Assembly (NCBI GenBank): GCA_021816455.1
Contig: JAKAXU010000007.1
Span: forward strand, 40,407-104,406
From: Acidobacteriota bacterium
Lineage (GTDB): Bacteria > Acidobacteriota > Terriglobia > Terriglobales > Acidobacteriaceae
DNA: 64,000 nucleotides
Reading direction: 5' to 3'
Made by a program: the position numbers and the translations under genes. Each line of letters starts with the position of its first letter. Positions within the stretch are counted from its first letter, which is position 1. This document shows positions 41,270 through 50,678 of the stretch, piece after piece. Below the pieces are notes generated by a model. It did no database searches. It was not told the origin of the DNA and saw nothing but the letters and a program-made list of their open reading frames with translations.

Positions 41270-41847
41270 TTCAAGATCCATATCTTTGTATTTCCTCCGA
41301 TGTGAAGCTTGGTGAACGGGTTCGTCTCTCAAGATTCATCAATCTATACGGTTGCGAGATCGGCGATGACACTGGAATCGGAGCATTCGTGGAAATTCAG
41401 AAGAAAGCGCGGGTGGGCAGCCGCTGCAAGGTGTCCAGCCATACATTCATATGTGAAGGTGTGGTTATCGAAAACGAAGTATTTATCGGACACGGAGTGA
41501 CGTTTATCAATGACACTTACCCGCGTGCGACGAATGGAGATGGCACAGTACAAAGCGATGCCGACTGGTCTGTACAGTCAACCCTGGTGAAGCGCGGAGC
41601 GTCTATTGGGTCGGGCGCAACGATTCTCGCCAATGTCGTCATCGGCGAACGGGCGATCATTGGGGCTGGTAGTGTGGTGACGAAAGACGTGCCAGCGAAA
41701 GCAATTGTAGCGGGAAATCCTGCCACAGTGCTTCGGTATATCGAAGACTCATGTGATCCGATGACGGAGGGTGTGCAACTGAACGTCGAGAGCATCGAAG
41801 GTCATGCTGCATCCTCGTTGCCGAGCGAAGAAAAGAGCCTTCGATGA
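41266..41847 (+). CDS. Left-handed beta-helix N-acetyltransferase (WlbB/WbpD-like)
   Basis: Hexapeptide repeats; FIGHGVTFINDTYPRAT; VIGERAIIGAGSVVTKDVPAKAIVAGNPA. Confidence 0.92.
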   Translation: MIQDPYLCISSDVKLGERVRLSRFINLYGCEIGDDTGIGAFVEIQKKARVGSRCKVSSHTFICEGVVIENEVFIGHGVTFINDTYPRATNGDGTVQSDADWSVQSTLVKRGASIGSGATILANVVIGERAIIGAGSVVTKDVPAKAIVAGNPATVLRYIEDSCDPMTEGVQLNVESIEGHAASSLPSEEKSLR

Positions 41848-43064
41848 AAGTCTGCATGGTTACCTATTCGTTCTATGAGAGTGACTCGCGCATAATGCAA
41901 TATGCGAAGGCACTCACTGAACGCGGGGATAGCGTGGACGTGATTGCGCTTCAGGCGGAAGAAACGCCGAAGCAAGAAGTGATCGATGGAGTAAGTGTCT
42001 TTCGCATCCGTTCCAGGAAAGTAAACGAAAAAGGAGCGAGGCAGTATGCATGGAGGATTCTACTCTTTCTTGCGACAGCGTTCTTGTTTTTTGCACGTCG
42101 GAGGAACTGGAATCGTTACGATGTAATTCATGTTCACTCCGTTCCGGATTTTCTTGTCTTTTCTGCAGCAATTCCCAAGTACATGGGGACATCGGTTGTC
42201 CTGGATGTTCACGATATTCTGCCGGAGTTCTGTGCAAGTAAGTTTGGCATCAAATCCGACTCGATAGCATTTCAGATGTTGATGTTGGTGGAGAAATTCA
42301 GCGTCGGCTTTGCGGATCATGTGATCGCAGCGAATGAAATCTGGCGTGACCGAATGATTTGCAGATCTACTACGGCCAGTAAATGCACTGCGATTCGGAA
42401 TTACCCTGACCCGTCAATATTTCATCCGTATCCGAGGCCATCCTGTCAGCGGGGGGAGAAATTTATTTTTCTTTATCCGGGAACACTGAACTATCATCAA
42501 GGCCTCGATGTTGCGCTCCGTGCGTTTGCCCGTGTAGCTGATCAGATGCCAGATGCGGAGTTCCATATCTACGGCGAGGGACCGGAGAAGACGAAATTGA
42601 TTGCCCTGCGTAACTCGCTCCATCTGGAAAGCAGAGTAATATTTCATGGGATGATTCCATGGAGCGAGATTGCCAACGTAATGGCAAGAGCAGATATGGC
42701 CGTTGTACCCAAAAGAGTAAGCTCTGGATTTGGTAACGAAGCGGCGAGTACGAAAATTCTCGAATTTATGTATTTAGGGGTCCCTCTCATCGTTTCGAGA
42801 ACTCGGATCGACAGCTATTATCACGATGACTCAATGGTGAGATTTGTGACATCGGATGATGATCGGGAGCTGTCAGAAGCTATGTTGGAGATGTGGCTAT
42901 CGCCTGAACTGCGCAGCAAGATTGCAGAGAACGCATTACGCTATGCCGCACAATATCGGTGGGAAACCAGGAAAGAAGAATACCTGACAATACTGGACAA
43001 TCTACGACAGGAGAAGCACCCTGAATCTAGAGTTACGGGCACAAATGAGTCCGCCCATGCGTAA
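41844..43064 (+). CDS. Glycosyltransferase family 4
   Basis: MKVCMVTYSFYESDSRI; YPGTLNYHQGLDVALRAFARV; GVPLIVSRT. Confidence 0.88.
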   Translation: MKVCMVTYSFYESDSRIMQYAKALTERGDSVDVIALQAEETPKQEVIDGVSVFRIRSRKVNEKGARQYAWRILLFLATAFLFFARRRNWNRYDVIHVHSVPDFLVFSAAIPKYMGTSVVLDVHDILPEFCASKFGIKSDSIAFQMLMLVEKFSVGFADHVIAANEIWRDRMICRSTTASKCTAIRNYPDPSIFHPYPRPSCQRGEKFIFLYPGTLNYHQGLDVALRAFARVADQMPDAEFHIYGEGPEKTKLIALRNSLHLESRVIFHGMIPWSEIANVMARADMAVVPKRVSSGFGNEAASTKILEFMYLGVPLIVSRTRIDSYYHDDSMVRFVTSDDDRELSEAMLEMWLSPELRSKIAENALRYAAQYRWETRKEEYLTILDNLRQEKHPESRVTGTNESAHA

Positions 43065-43934
43065 GTATCGTCTTGATCGTGCGATAAGCGAATCGATCGG
43101 ATATTTCGGTTCTGGCGGTGCATCAGCAGTTCGCATTCCAATTCTGATGTATCACGGAATACGTAAGGAGATCAGCGGTCTCAGGCCATATTATGAGACG
43201 CATACCGAGCCGGAAGTATTCGAAACGCAGATGCGTTGGCTGAGTGAGCAGGGCTACACCTCGATGAGCCTAGAGTCGGCACGAAGGCAACTTGCCGGAA
43301 ATGCTAATTGCGAGAAGCATGTTGTGATCACATTTGATGACGGATATCGGGACGCCTATAGCACGGCAATTCAGTGATGGTTCACTACAGGATGACTGCG
43401 ACGCTATTCGTCGCACCCGGGCTGATTCAATCTCCGGATACACCGGATCGTGAATATATGACATGGGATGAGGTGCGAGCTGCAGCGAGTTATGGGATGG
43501 AAATTGGGTCGCACACCTTGACTCACCCTCATCTGGCCCAGCTCAGCTATCGGGAAATCGAGTATCAGTTGCGCGAATCAAAGCGAGTTCTGGAGGAAGA
43601 GACCGGCAGAACCGTTCAGGAGTTTTCATGGCCATATGCTTTCCCGGAGCACAGAAGACGCACAGTCCTTAATGTGGAGACAGCGCTGCGTGCATGCGGA
43701 TATAGAGGCGGTGTGACGACAAAGGTCGGAAGTGCAAGAGTTCAGAGTGATCCGTTCTTCTGGCCGCGATTGCCGGTCAATACTTACGACGACAGGGGCC
43801 TGTTCAGCATAAAACTTAGCGGCGGATACGACTGGATCGGGAAGGTACAGTCGATGAAGAAGTGTCTTGTGCAATTCGTTATTTCTTCCCGCGATGATGA
43901 GCAAGCGAGGAAGATGACTCCTACGCGAGGGTAA
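43045..43934 (+). pseudogene. Polysaccharide deacetylase (NodB domain) split over two ORFs (43045-43377 and 43374-43934) by a -1 type frame change
   Basis: ILMYHGI and VVITFDDGYRDAYSTAI in ORF 1; VMVHYRMTATLFVAPGLI and GSHTLTHPHLAQLS in ORF 2; together one NodB domain. Confidence 0.75.
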
Positions 43935-43943
43935 AAGTTTCGC

Positions 43944-44879
43944 ATGTTAGATGTCTCGATTATCATCGTTAACTGGAAATCGACAGATTATCTGTGCGCG
44001 TGCCTCGATTCGCTCGGTCAATATCTCCGTGAGGTGTCGTATGAAATTATCGTTGTGGATAATCATTCCGATGACAACTGCGAGACGGTGATTGGCAAGA
44101 AATATCCTGAAGTGCAGTTGATTCTGTCAAAAGAAAATCTTGGTTTTGCACGGGCCAACAATCTCGGTGCTCAAGGAGCGAAAGGAAAGTACCTGCTCTT
44201 TATGAATCCGGATACTGAGATTCATTCCGATGCGATTTCAGGAATGGTTTGTTGGATGCAAGGTCATTCCGAAGCTGGCGCGGTCAGCGCGCTCCTGAGG
44301 AATACAGACGGAACAGTGCAGGAGAGTTGTGTTCAGACTTTTCCTACAATCCTGAATCAGGTTCTGGATGCGAATGTTCTGCGGCGAATGTTTCCAAGAT
44401 CGAAGCTGTGGGGAACAGAGGCGTTACACGCGCGCAAAAATGCTGTAAAGGCACAAGCCATTTCCGGAGCCTGTTTTATGACATCCAGGATTGCGTTTGA
44501 TGCGGTGAATGGTTTCTGTGAAGAGTACTTTATGTACTCAGACGATCTTGATTTAAGTTACAGGATTCGTAAGGTAGGGTACGAGATTTATTGCCTTACT
44601 CAGTATGAGGTGACTCACCACGGTGGGAAAAGCTCGAGCCATCAGTTTGATGGATTTGAAGACTTGAAGCAGCGTGAGTCGATGGAGCAGTTTTTATGTG
44701 CGACTCGTGGCCCTTCCTATAGCCGTGCATATCGGAGGACAATGGCTTTTGCAGCCTGTGTTCGGCTGATTCTAATCGGAGGTCTTCTAACGATTCCGAG
44801 ACAGGGAGAACGTCGAGGCCGTCTGCTTGGTGCGGCTCAGAAGTGGTGGTGCATTCTGGCTTGGGGGCTGAGAAGGTAG
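43944..44879 (+). CDS. Glycosyltransferase family 2
   Basis: DVSIIIVNWKSTDYLCACLDSL, IVVDNHSDDNCE, NPDTEI. Confidence 0.93.
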   Translation: MLDVSIIIVNWKSTDYLCACLDSLGQYLREVSYEIIVVDNHSDDNCETVIGKKYPEVQLILSKENLGFARANNLGAQGAKGKYLLFMNPDTEIHSDAISGMVCWMQGHSEAGAVSALLRNTDGTVQESCVQTFPTILNQVLDANVLRRMFPRSKLWGTEALHARKNAVKAQAISGACFMTSRIAFDAVNGFCEEYFMYSDDLDLSYRIRKVGYEIYCLTQYEVTHHGGKSSSHQFDGFEDLKQRESMEQFLCATRGPSYSRAYRRTMAFAACVRLILIGGLLTIPRQGERRGRLLGAAQKWWCILAWGLRR

Positions 44880-44906
44880 AGTCAATCATGTTGTTGAGGA
44901 AGAAGC

Positions 44907-45848
44907 ATGACGACTGAAATATTGGATGATGATGTGATGGCTGCAGATACAAAACTCCGTGTGCGCTATGCGCTGATCATGCCTGTCCGCGATGAAGAGA
45001 ACTTTCTTCCAGCAATGGCGGAATCCGTAATCTCACAGGCAATTCAGCCGAAACGCTGGATTATTGTTGATGATGGATCACGCGATCGTACGCCGGAAAT
45101 TGCGAGGCAATTGGCCAGGAATTTCAGTTTTATTCAATTGATTTGTCTTCCGAACAGAGCACAGAGGTTGCCGGGCGGAGAAGGAGCAATTCCTTCAGCA
45201 CTTAGAGAACTGAATCTTCGTGAGTATGATTATTTAGCGAGATTTGACTCCGATCTTATCCTTTCTCCGGACTACATGGAGAAAATCTTTTCCGAGTTCG
45301 AACGCGAGCCGAGACTAGGCATAGCAGGAGGGGGACTGTATATTGAAAGCCCGGATGGTCTGGTATTCGAAGAGAGTCCGGAAGACCATATCCGTGGAGC
45401 ACTGAAGATGTACAAGATGGAATGCTTTGAAGAAATAGGCGGAATGACAGCGGATATTGGTTGGGATACGATCGATGAAGTCGAAGCAAGAAGCAGGGGA
45501 TGGATTACGCAAAGTTATCCATCTATTGTGGCGATACATCGCAGACCAACAGGTACAGGAATCGCCAGCGCAAAAGTATTCCGAAGCAGAGGTCGAGCAG
45601 AGTACCTAACATGGAGCCATCCCTTATTTGTGTTCGCCAAAGCTTTTCGTACTGCGTGGATATACTCGCCGCGTGTGGCGGTTGGGTATCTCTACGGTTT
45701 TGCTTCTTGTTATTTACGGTCCGAGGAGCGAAAGCGAAGCAGAGAGTTTATTCGCGTTCGACGGAAGGAACAAATGCAGAAATTAAAGGTTTTGTTTTAC
45801 CGCAGACAGATACAGGCAAAGTCATCCGCTACAAAACCTGCTTTGTGA
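44907..45848 (+). CDS. Glycosyltransferase family 2
   Basis: ALIMPVRDEENFLPAMAESVISQAIQPKRWIIVDDGSRDRTPEIARQ. Confidence 0.93.
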   Translation: MTTEILDDDVMAADTKLRVRYALIMPVRDEENFLPAMAESVISQAIQPKRWIIVDDGSRDRTPEIARQLARNFSFIQLICLPNRAQRLPGGEGAIPSALRELNLREYDYLARFDSDLILSPDYMEKIFSEFEREPRLGIAGGGLYIESPDGLVFEESPEDHIRGALKMYKMECFEEIGGMTADIGWDTIDEVEARSRGWITQSYPSIVAIHRRPTGTGIASAKVFRSRGRAEYLTWSHPLFVFAKAFRTAWIYSPRVAVGYLYGFASCYLRSEERKRSREFIRVRRKEQMQKLKVLFYRRQIQAKSSATKPAL

Positions 45849-45890
45849 ATCTCCCATTTGCGGATTCAGTGCCGCCGAAAGCTTCCATCA

Positions 45891-47426
45891 ATGCCCTTAG
45901 TTCTCGCTATCGACGTTCTGATTGTTGCATGGCTCGTGTGGACTGCGGCTACCAAGGGATTTGAACGGACACTGCCTGGGGCAACCTTTCTGCTGATGCT
46001 TTTTCCCGTGGAATGTCAGATCGCTGTTCCCGGCTTATCCGATCTTGACGCACAACGGGTGATTGTTATCACTCTGCTTGTGTTGCAATTTGTCTTTCCC
46101 GACAAGAAAGACACGGTTGGTGGCAGGAGCTACCTTTCATTGAAGTGGCTATTGATCCTGCAGATTGTGTGGCTTGGTGTCGCGACGATCAACTCGGCTG
46201 TTGTGGTGATCAGCGTGAAGGCTGTTATCTCGCAGATTCTCGATTTCATGGTGGTGTATTGGATATATGCCCGTAATATTCGGCGCGGAGGGACGGTGCG
46301 CGGCATTCTTGGCGGTTATGTGAGTGCGCTGATTGCGTTGTCGGTGATAGGCATTGCGGAAGTTTATCAGGACTGGAGCCCGGTTGCCTTGTTTCCTACA
46401 GTCGCACATCATTTCGGCGCTGCAGATGTGGACGACAGAGCGGGAAGAATTCAATCAACTTTCGGACACCCCATTCTCTTCGGACTTGCACTTGCGATGG
46501 CAATTCCGGCTGCACTCTGTCTGACTTCACTTGCAAAGGACAAACGTGAGAAGTGGTTTTTCGGGCTTGGAATTCTTCCCATGTTTCTCTGCATATATAA
46601 AACTGGTAGTAGAGGACCATGGATCGCACTGTTTATGAGCCTCTGCCTGCTTGCCCTCCTCGGAGATTCCACGATACGAAAGAAACTAGGCGGGATTGCA
46701 GTATTGGTTCTGGTGGTTTTGGTTGTGCGGCCTGGCGTCTTTGACACCCTCCATAATATCTACGCGGGTAGTAAGGACTCTGACAGCGCGATGGGGGAAT
46801 CCTATCAGTGGCGCTACGTGTTGTATGGATTGGTTCCTGTGGAGTTGAACCATAGCATCGGACGCGCTCTATGGGGACATGGCCCGAATTCGTTTTATTA
46901 CCTTGGAATAAAAACCGCGGCGCAGGTGGATGGAGAGATACATATCGTTCCAGTCGAAAGCTGTGACAGTGCTGTGGTATTACTTCTGATCGAAACTGGG
47001 TATCTAGGATTTGCGATCGCCATGCTGCCACTTCTCACTGTGTGGCGCACTGCACTATTGGGATGCGTTCGATCTACCGGACTCGATCGCTTGATTCCGC
47101 TGACTTTCTTCTGCATGCTATGTGCGTATTTCTTCCTCATGACAAATGTTCAGAACTATGGGTGGGGTCAGCAGTCATACATGCTGTGGATTGTTATGGC
47201 CATGGCGATGCTAAACCCGGCACTGTTGCGTGCGGAAGAAGATATGCCGGAGACCATCGTCGAGAAGAAGAGAAAACTGAGGTCTCCGTGGACTTCTGAT
47301 CTGGCATGGGAGTGTGTTGAAGAATCAGCGTCATCCTTACCTGGAGTTTCTGCTCTGCATTCTCCTGTCAGATGGAGCAATTTCCAGACGGAAAACAACA
47401 GAGCGTCACAATACAATACTGAGTGA
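45891..47426 (+). CDS. O-antigen ligase / Wzy-type polymerase-like membrane protein
   Basis: Many TM segments; central GRIQSTFGHPILFGLALAMAIPAAL and large loop before YLGFAIAMLPLL; EPS context. Confidence 0.72.
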   Translation: MPLVLAIDVLIVAWLVWTAATKGFERTLPGATFLLMLFPVECQIAVPGLSDLDAQRVIVITLLVLQFVFPDKKDTVGGRSYLSLKWLLILQIVWLGVATINSAVVVISVKAVISQILDFMVVYWIYARNIRRGGTVRGILGGYVSALIALSVIGIAEVYQDWSPVALFPTVAHHFGAADVDDRAGRIQSTFGHPILFGLALAMAIPAALCLTSLAKDKREKWFFGLGILPMFLCIYKTGSRGPWIALFMSLCLLALLGDSTIRKKLGGIAVLVLVVLVVRPGVFDTLHNIYAGSKDSDSAMGESYQWRYVLYGLVPVELNHSIGRALWGHGPNSFYYLGIKTAAQVDGEIHIVPVESCDSAVVLLLIETGYLGFAIAMLPLLTVWRTALLGCVRSTGLDRLIPLTFFCMLCAYFFLMTNVQNYGWGQQSYMLWIVMAMAMLNPALLRAEEDMPETIVEKKRKLRSPWTSDLAWECVEESASSLPGVSALHSPVRWSNFQTENNRASQYNTE

Positions 47427-48757
47427 AAAGGGGATACGGGATGATGACTACTACTCCGACGAACCGGGCAATGCGCGAAGTGGCGGAGCGGAATGCGCCT
47501 GATATCCCCCCCCGGAGCACTGCACTGGAATGTGTAACGCTTCGAAGCTTTGCTGAGATTGAGAGTATTCGCGAGGTGTGGTCAAGGCTTCATCAGCATC
47601 CGCATGCCGATCTGGATTTTTTTCGCCTGGTTGCAGAGACGACCGAAGATGCGATTCGCCCCCATGTTTTCGTGGTGCGAAGCGGAGAAGCTATCCGTGC
47701 CATTCTTGTGGGCAGAGTAGAAATGCGCCGAATCGATGTTCGATCGGGATATCTCCATATGCCGGCACCACGGATTCGGACTCTTACCATGATTCATGGA
47801 GGACTACTGGGTAATCCTTCCGCGAAGGAATGTGAACTGCTAGCAGATGGGGTCATGACATCCTTGAAGAAGAAGGAGTATTATTCCGTCTACTTCAATC
47901 ATCTCGACCATGATTCGCCTTTGTACCACGCGATTCGGAGCAGGACGCCGCGAATGATGCTGGACCTTTGTTCGGTTGTGGAAGAGCACTGGTATCTGAC
48001 GCTGACAGAAACTTTTGACGAATTTCTCAAGATGAGGGTCTCAAAGCATTATCGGAGTGGCATAAGGCAGAAGAGAAATCGAATCCACAAAGTTGCAGTA
48101 GGACAAGTGGAGGTCGATCTGACGACGCGTCCGGAGGAAGTAGATCAAACCGCAACGGATATTGAAGTCATTGCAGCCAAGGGCTACCTGCGAGCGCTGG
48201 GAGCAGGGTTCAAGGATAGTCTGAATGAGCGACAGAGGTTGAAGCACAAGGCAGAACGCGGGAAGCTGCTGATCGTGACGTTACGCGTCGGCGGCACAGT
48301 ATGGGCATATACGATCGGCACCGCATCCAAGGGTGTTCTTTATATGGACCATACCGGTTACGACCCACAATATAAGACGTACTCGCCAGGCAATTATCTT
48401 TTGATGCACCTGATCGAGAAGTTGTGCGACGACAAGGTGTTCGAGGTTAAGGCAATCGATTTTGGGACTGGGGACGCGCAATATAAAGAGGCGATCTGCG
48501 ATCGAAAGAGAGAAGATATATCATTCTGGATATTCCCTGAGACTCCTGCCGGAGTTGCATTGAATACTTACCGAACGATCCTTAATCTCGCGAATGTAAG
48601 TGCTAAAAAGTTGCTGGGAAAGGAAGTACAGGGACGCGTGAAAAAAAAGTGGCGAGACCTGATGCGCTCCGATAAGTCTGCGGAAAAGGCAAGTTTGCCA
48701 GGTGGAGTACCTTCCAAAGGTGAGACCGAACGTGATGCGACAGCTGAAACGGACTGA
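47423..48757 (+). CDS. GNAT/FemAB-like (CelD/BioF2-type) protein; ATG near 47441 probable
   Basis: KHYRSGIRQKRNRIHKVA, GGTVWAYTIGTASKGVLYMDHTGYDPQYKTYSPGNYLLMHLIEKL, IDFGTGDAQYKEAICDRKREDISFWIF. Confidence 0.75.
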   Translation: MKRGYGMMTTTPTNRAMREVAERNAPDIPPRSTALECVTLRSFAEIESIREVWSRLHQHPHADLDFFRLVAETTEDAIRPHVFVVRSGEAIRAILVGRVEMRRIDVRSGYLHMPAPRIRTLTMIHGGLLGNPSAKECELLADGVMTSLKKKEYYSVYFNHLDHDSPLYHAIRSRTPRMMLDLCSVVEEHWYLTLTETFDEFLKMRVSKHYRSGIRQKRNRIHKVAVGQVEVDLTTRPEEVDQTATDIEVIAAKGYLRALGAGFKDSLNERQRLKHKAERGKLLIVTLRVGGTVWAYTIGTASKGVLYMDHTGYDPQYKTYSPGNYLLMHLIEKLCDDKVFEVKAIDFGTGDAQYKEAICDRKREDISFWIFPETPAGVALNTYRTILNLANVSAKKLLGKEVQGRVKKKWRDLMRSDKSAEKASLPGGVPSKGETERDATAETD

Positions 48758-48783
48758 TCGGCTGTCGCGTATTCGACTCTTTT

Positions 48784-50508
48784 TCAGGGTGCTTGCAGTG
48801 CGCCCCTGCTCCATACCCCGCCGGAACCGCGAGTAACGCCTTCCATGTCCATGTTGTATGGAGAAGGAAGGGAGATTCCAGCGTTTGTGTTATTAAGTAG
48901 TTTCAGGTCATTGGTCAGTTGAGTAAACCCGAGCAGCGATCCAGAAGACGTGGACGTAAGCGTGGTAACAAATGCGCTGGCACTGGATCGCTGCACATGT
49001 GGACTGTTATCGGCCGGATCATTCGATCCACTGAAATATGCGTTATAATCCCACGTTCCGATGGGAGGGTTGGAGGGATTGCAGGCGCTTGTTCCTTCCC
49101 AGAGATTGTTTTCGGTTACCGCATCGGTCGGAACGGTATACCAGGCAAATGCGTTGCAGGTGTTGTTGGTTGAGAGTCCGTAGATCGTATTATTAACGAA
49201 GTAACTTCCAGTGGGCGTAGTGTTGAAATCGCCAATAATTCCATCGCCGACGAAGGAGGTGCTAAGGCTTGCGAAGGCGGGATCCCAGAAGAAGATGTTC
49301 CCGTAGATGTACCATCCCGATTTCTGTGGCGATCCAGCAGATGCATCGGTGATAAACCCGCTGCTCATGCAGTCCTGCCATATGTTGTAACGGGCAGTGA
49401 AGTCGGAGACGGTCGTCTGGATGCACTGCGAGTGGGTGGAGTTGAGACCGCTGTGATTGTAGCTGATCCAGTTGTATTCCAGGATAAGTCCGGAGCCGCC
49501 GCCGTTGGGGCCATTGAGGGAAAGATTGTCACTTCCAGTGTTATGAATCCAAGAGTTTCCGATGTAGATGCTGTTACATACCGAGTAACAGGAAAATCCT
49601 TCATCGGAGTACTGACTACCAACCGTATTTGTGCCTTCAATTTCCACATAGTCAAATGCCCAATTCGAGTACTGGCCCGTTGAAGACTGTGCACCAACGG
49701 CGTAGTCGGAGTTTGGGGCCTGGTTCCAGAACTTGATGTTGTATCCACTGACCCAATCAGAACCACGTGATTGTCCATTGAAAGCCCAGTGGTCCGTGAT
49801 GATCGTTGTGTTGGAGTCGAAGATGGCCTGTCCGGCATAACTGCTGTTCCAGTCGCTTGCCGCTCCATTGGCGGAGTCTGTTGCCGCTTCGATCTCGATA
49901 CCGAGAGTACCACTGTCGGGCGTGCTGAACGTGGGCGAACCATAGTCGCCGGCCGCAATCCAGTAGATTACTCCACGCTGCATTCCCGAGGGGGCTATCT
50001 GGCCTGAATTTGTCCCGAAACCGGTGTAAGCGTTGGTCCAGTCCACACCGCTGCCCGAGCCTGATGCGCCTTTATAGACGTAACAGTTACCTTTGCCATC
50101 GCATCCGCCACTCCCAGACAGAGTGCCAAAGCTGGATGTAAAGGCTGTATTGCTGGAGGTGCCAGACGAGCCAGAGCTACCGGAGGATCCTGATCCCGAA
50201 CCCGTGCTGCCCGAACCAGAACTGCCCGAACCGGTGCTGCCCGAACCGGTGCTGCCCGAACCAGAACTGCCCGAACCGGTGCTGCCCGAACCGGTGCTGC
50301 CCGAACCGGTGCCTCCTGAACTGCCGGAAGTGCCTGATCCAGAAGAGGTTCCTCCGGAAGAAGTTGTTCCGCCAGTGGAGGTCGCCGAACCGCTGCAACC
50401 GGAGAATCCAAAGGCTGCAAGGCTTAGGCTGGAAAAGCAAACGATGAGGATACGAGCGAGATGCAACATGCGGGAAGCGCTCCTCGTCTGGTCGGAACAA
50501 TTCTTCAT
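48784..50508 (-). CDS. Lipoprotein with Gly/Ser repeat linker and right-handed beta-helix-like domain
   Basis: Lipobox-like FGFSGC; long (GSGSTGSGSTGSGS) linker; Asn/Ser-rich beta-helix-like body (YIGNSWIHNTGSDNLSLNG...LILEYNWISYNHSGLNSTHS). Confidence 0.75.
   Translation of the reverse strand: MKNCSDQTRSASRMLHLARILIVCFSSLSLAAFGFSGCSGSATSTGGTTSSGGTSSGSGTSGSSGGTGSGSTGSGSTGSGSSGSGSTGSGSTGSGSSGSGSTGSGSGSSGSSGSSGTSSNTAFTSSFGTLSGSGGCDGKGNCYVYKGASGSGSGVDWTNAYTGFGTNSGQIAPSGMQRGVIYWIAAGDYGSPTFSTPDSGTLGIEIEAATDSANGAASDWNSSYAGQAIFDSNTTIITDHWAFNGQSRGSDWVSGYNIKFWNQAPNSDYAVGAQSSTGQYSNWAFDYVEIEGTNTVGSQYSDEGFSCYSVCNSIYIGNSWIHNTGSDNLSLNGPNGGGSGLILEYNWISYNHSGLNSTHSQCIQTTVSDFTARYNIWQDCMSSGFITDASAGSPQKSGWYIYGNIFFWDPAFASLSTSFVGDGIIGDFNTTPTGSYFVNNTIYGLSTNNTCNAFAWYTVPTDAVTENNLWEGTSACNPSNPPIGTWDYNAYFSGSNDPADNSPHVQRSSASAFVTTLTSTSSGSLLGFTQLTNDLKLLNNTNAGISLPSPYNMDMEGVTRGSGGVWSRGALQAP
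50195..50314. repeat. 15-bp coding tandem repeat (8 units, 45-bp higher-order period)
   Basis: Units CCCGAACC(GGTGCTG/AGAACTG), encoding the Ser/Gly linker on the minus strand. Confidence 0.9.
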
Positions 50509-50678
50509 TAGATTAAACTCCAGCAGGTCATTGCGGGGTAATTATTGATGGAATTAGCAATTTGTGTGCCATACTCGGCAAGATTTCCAGATAGTTGATA
50601 GCAATGGGATTGCCTCCAGACCATACGATTGTGGAACCGGAGATTTCCTGCGATCGGGAAGAAATGGGAGAGGTCACC

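Noticed and set aside
50195-50314. Possible CRISPR-like array
   Set aside because: Contiguous 15-bp coding repeats with no spacers; no cas genes in the window
50093-50548. Plus-strand PEPELPEPVLPEPV repeat protein
   Set aside because: Reverse complement of the Gly/Ser linker of the beta-helix lipoprotein; no independent start signal or domain
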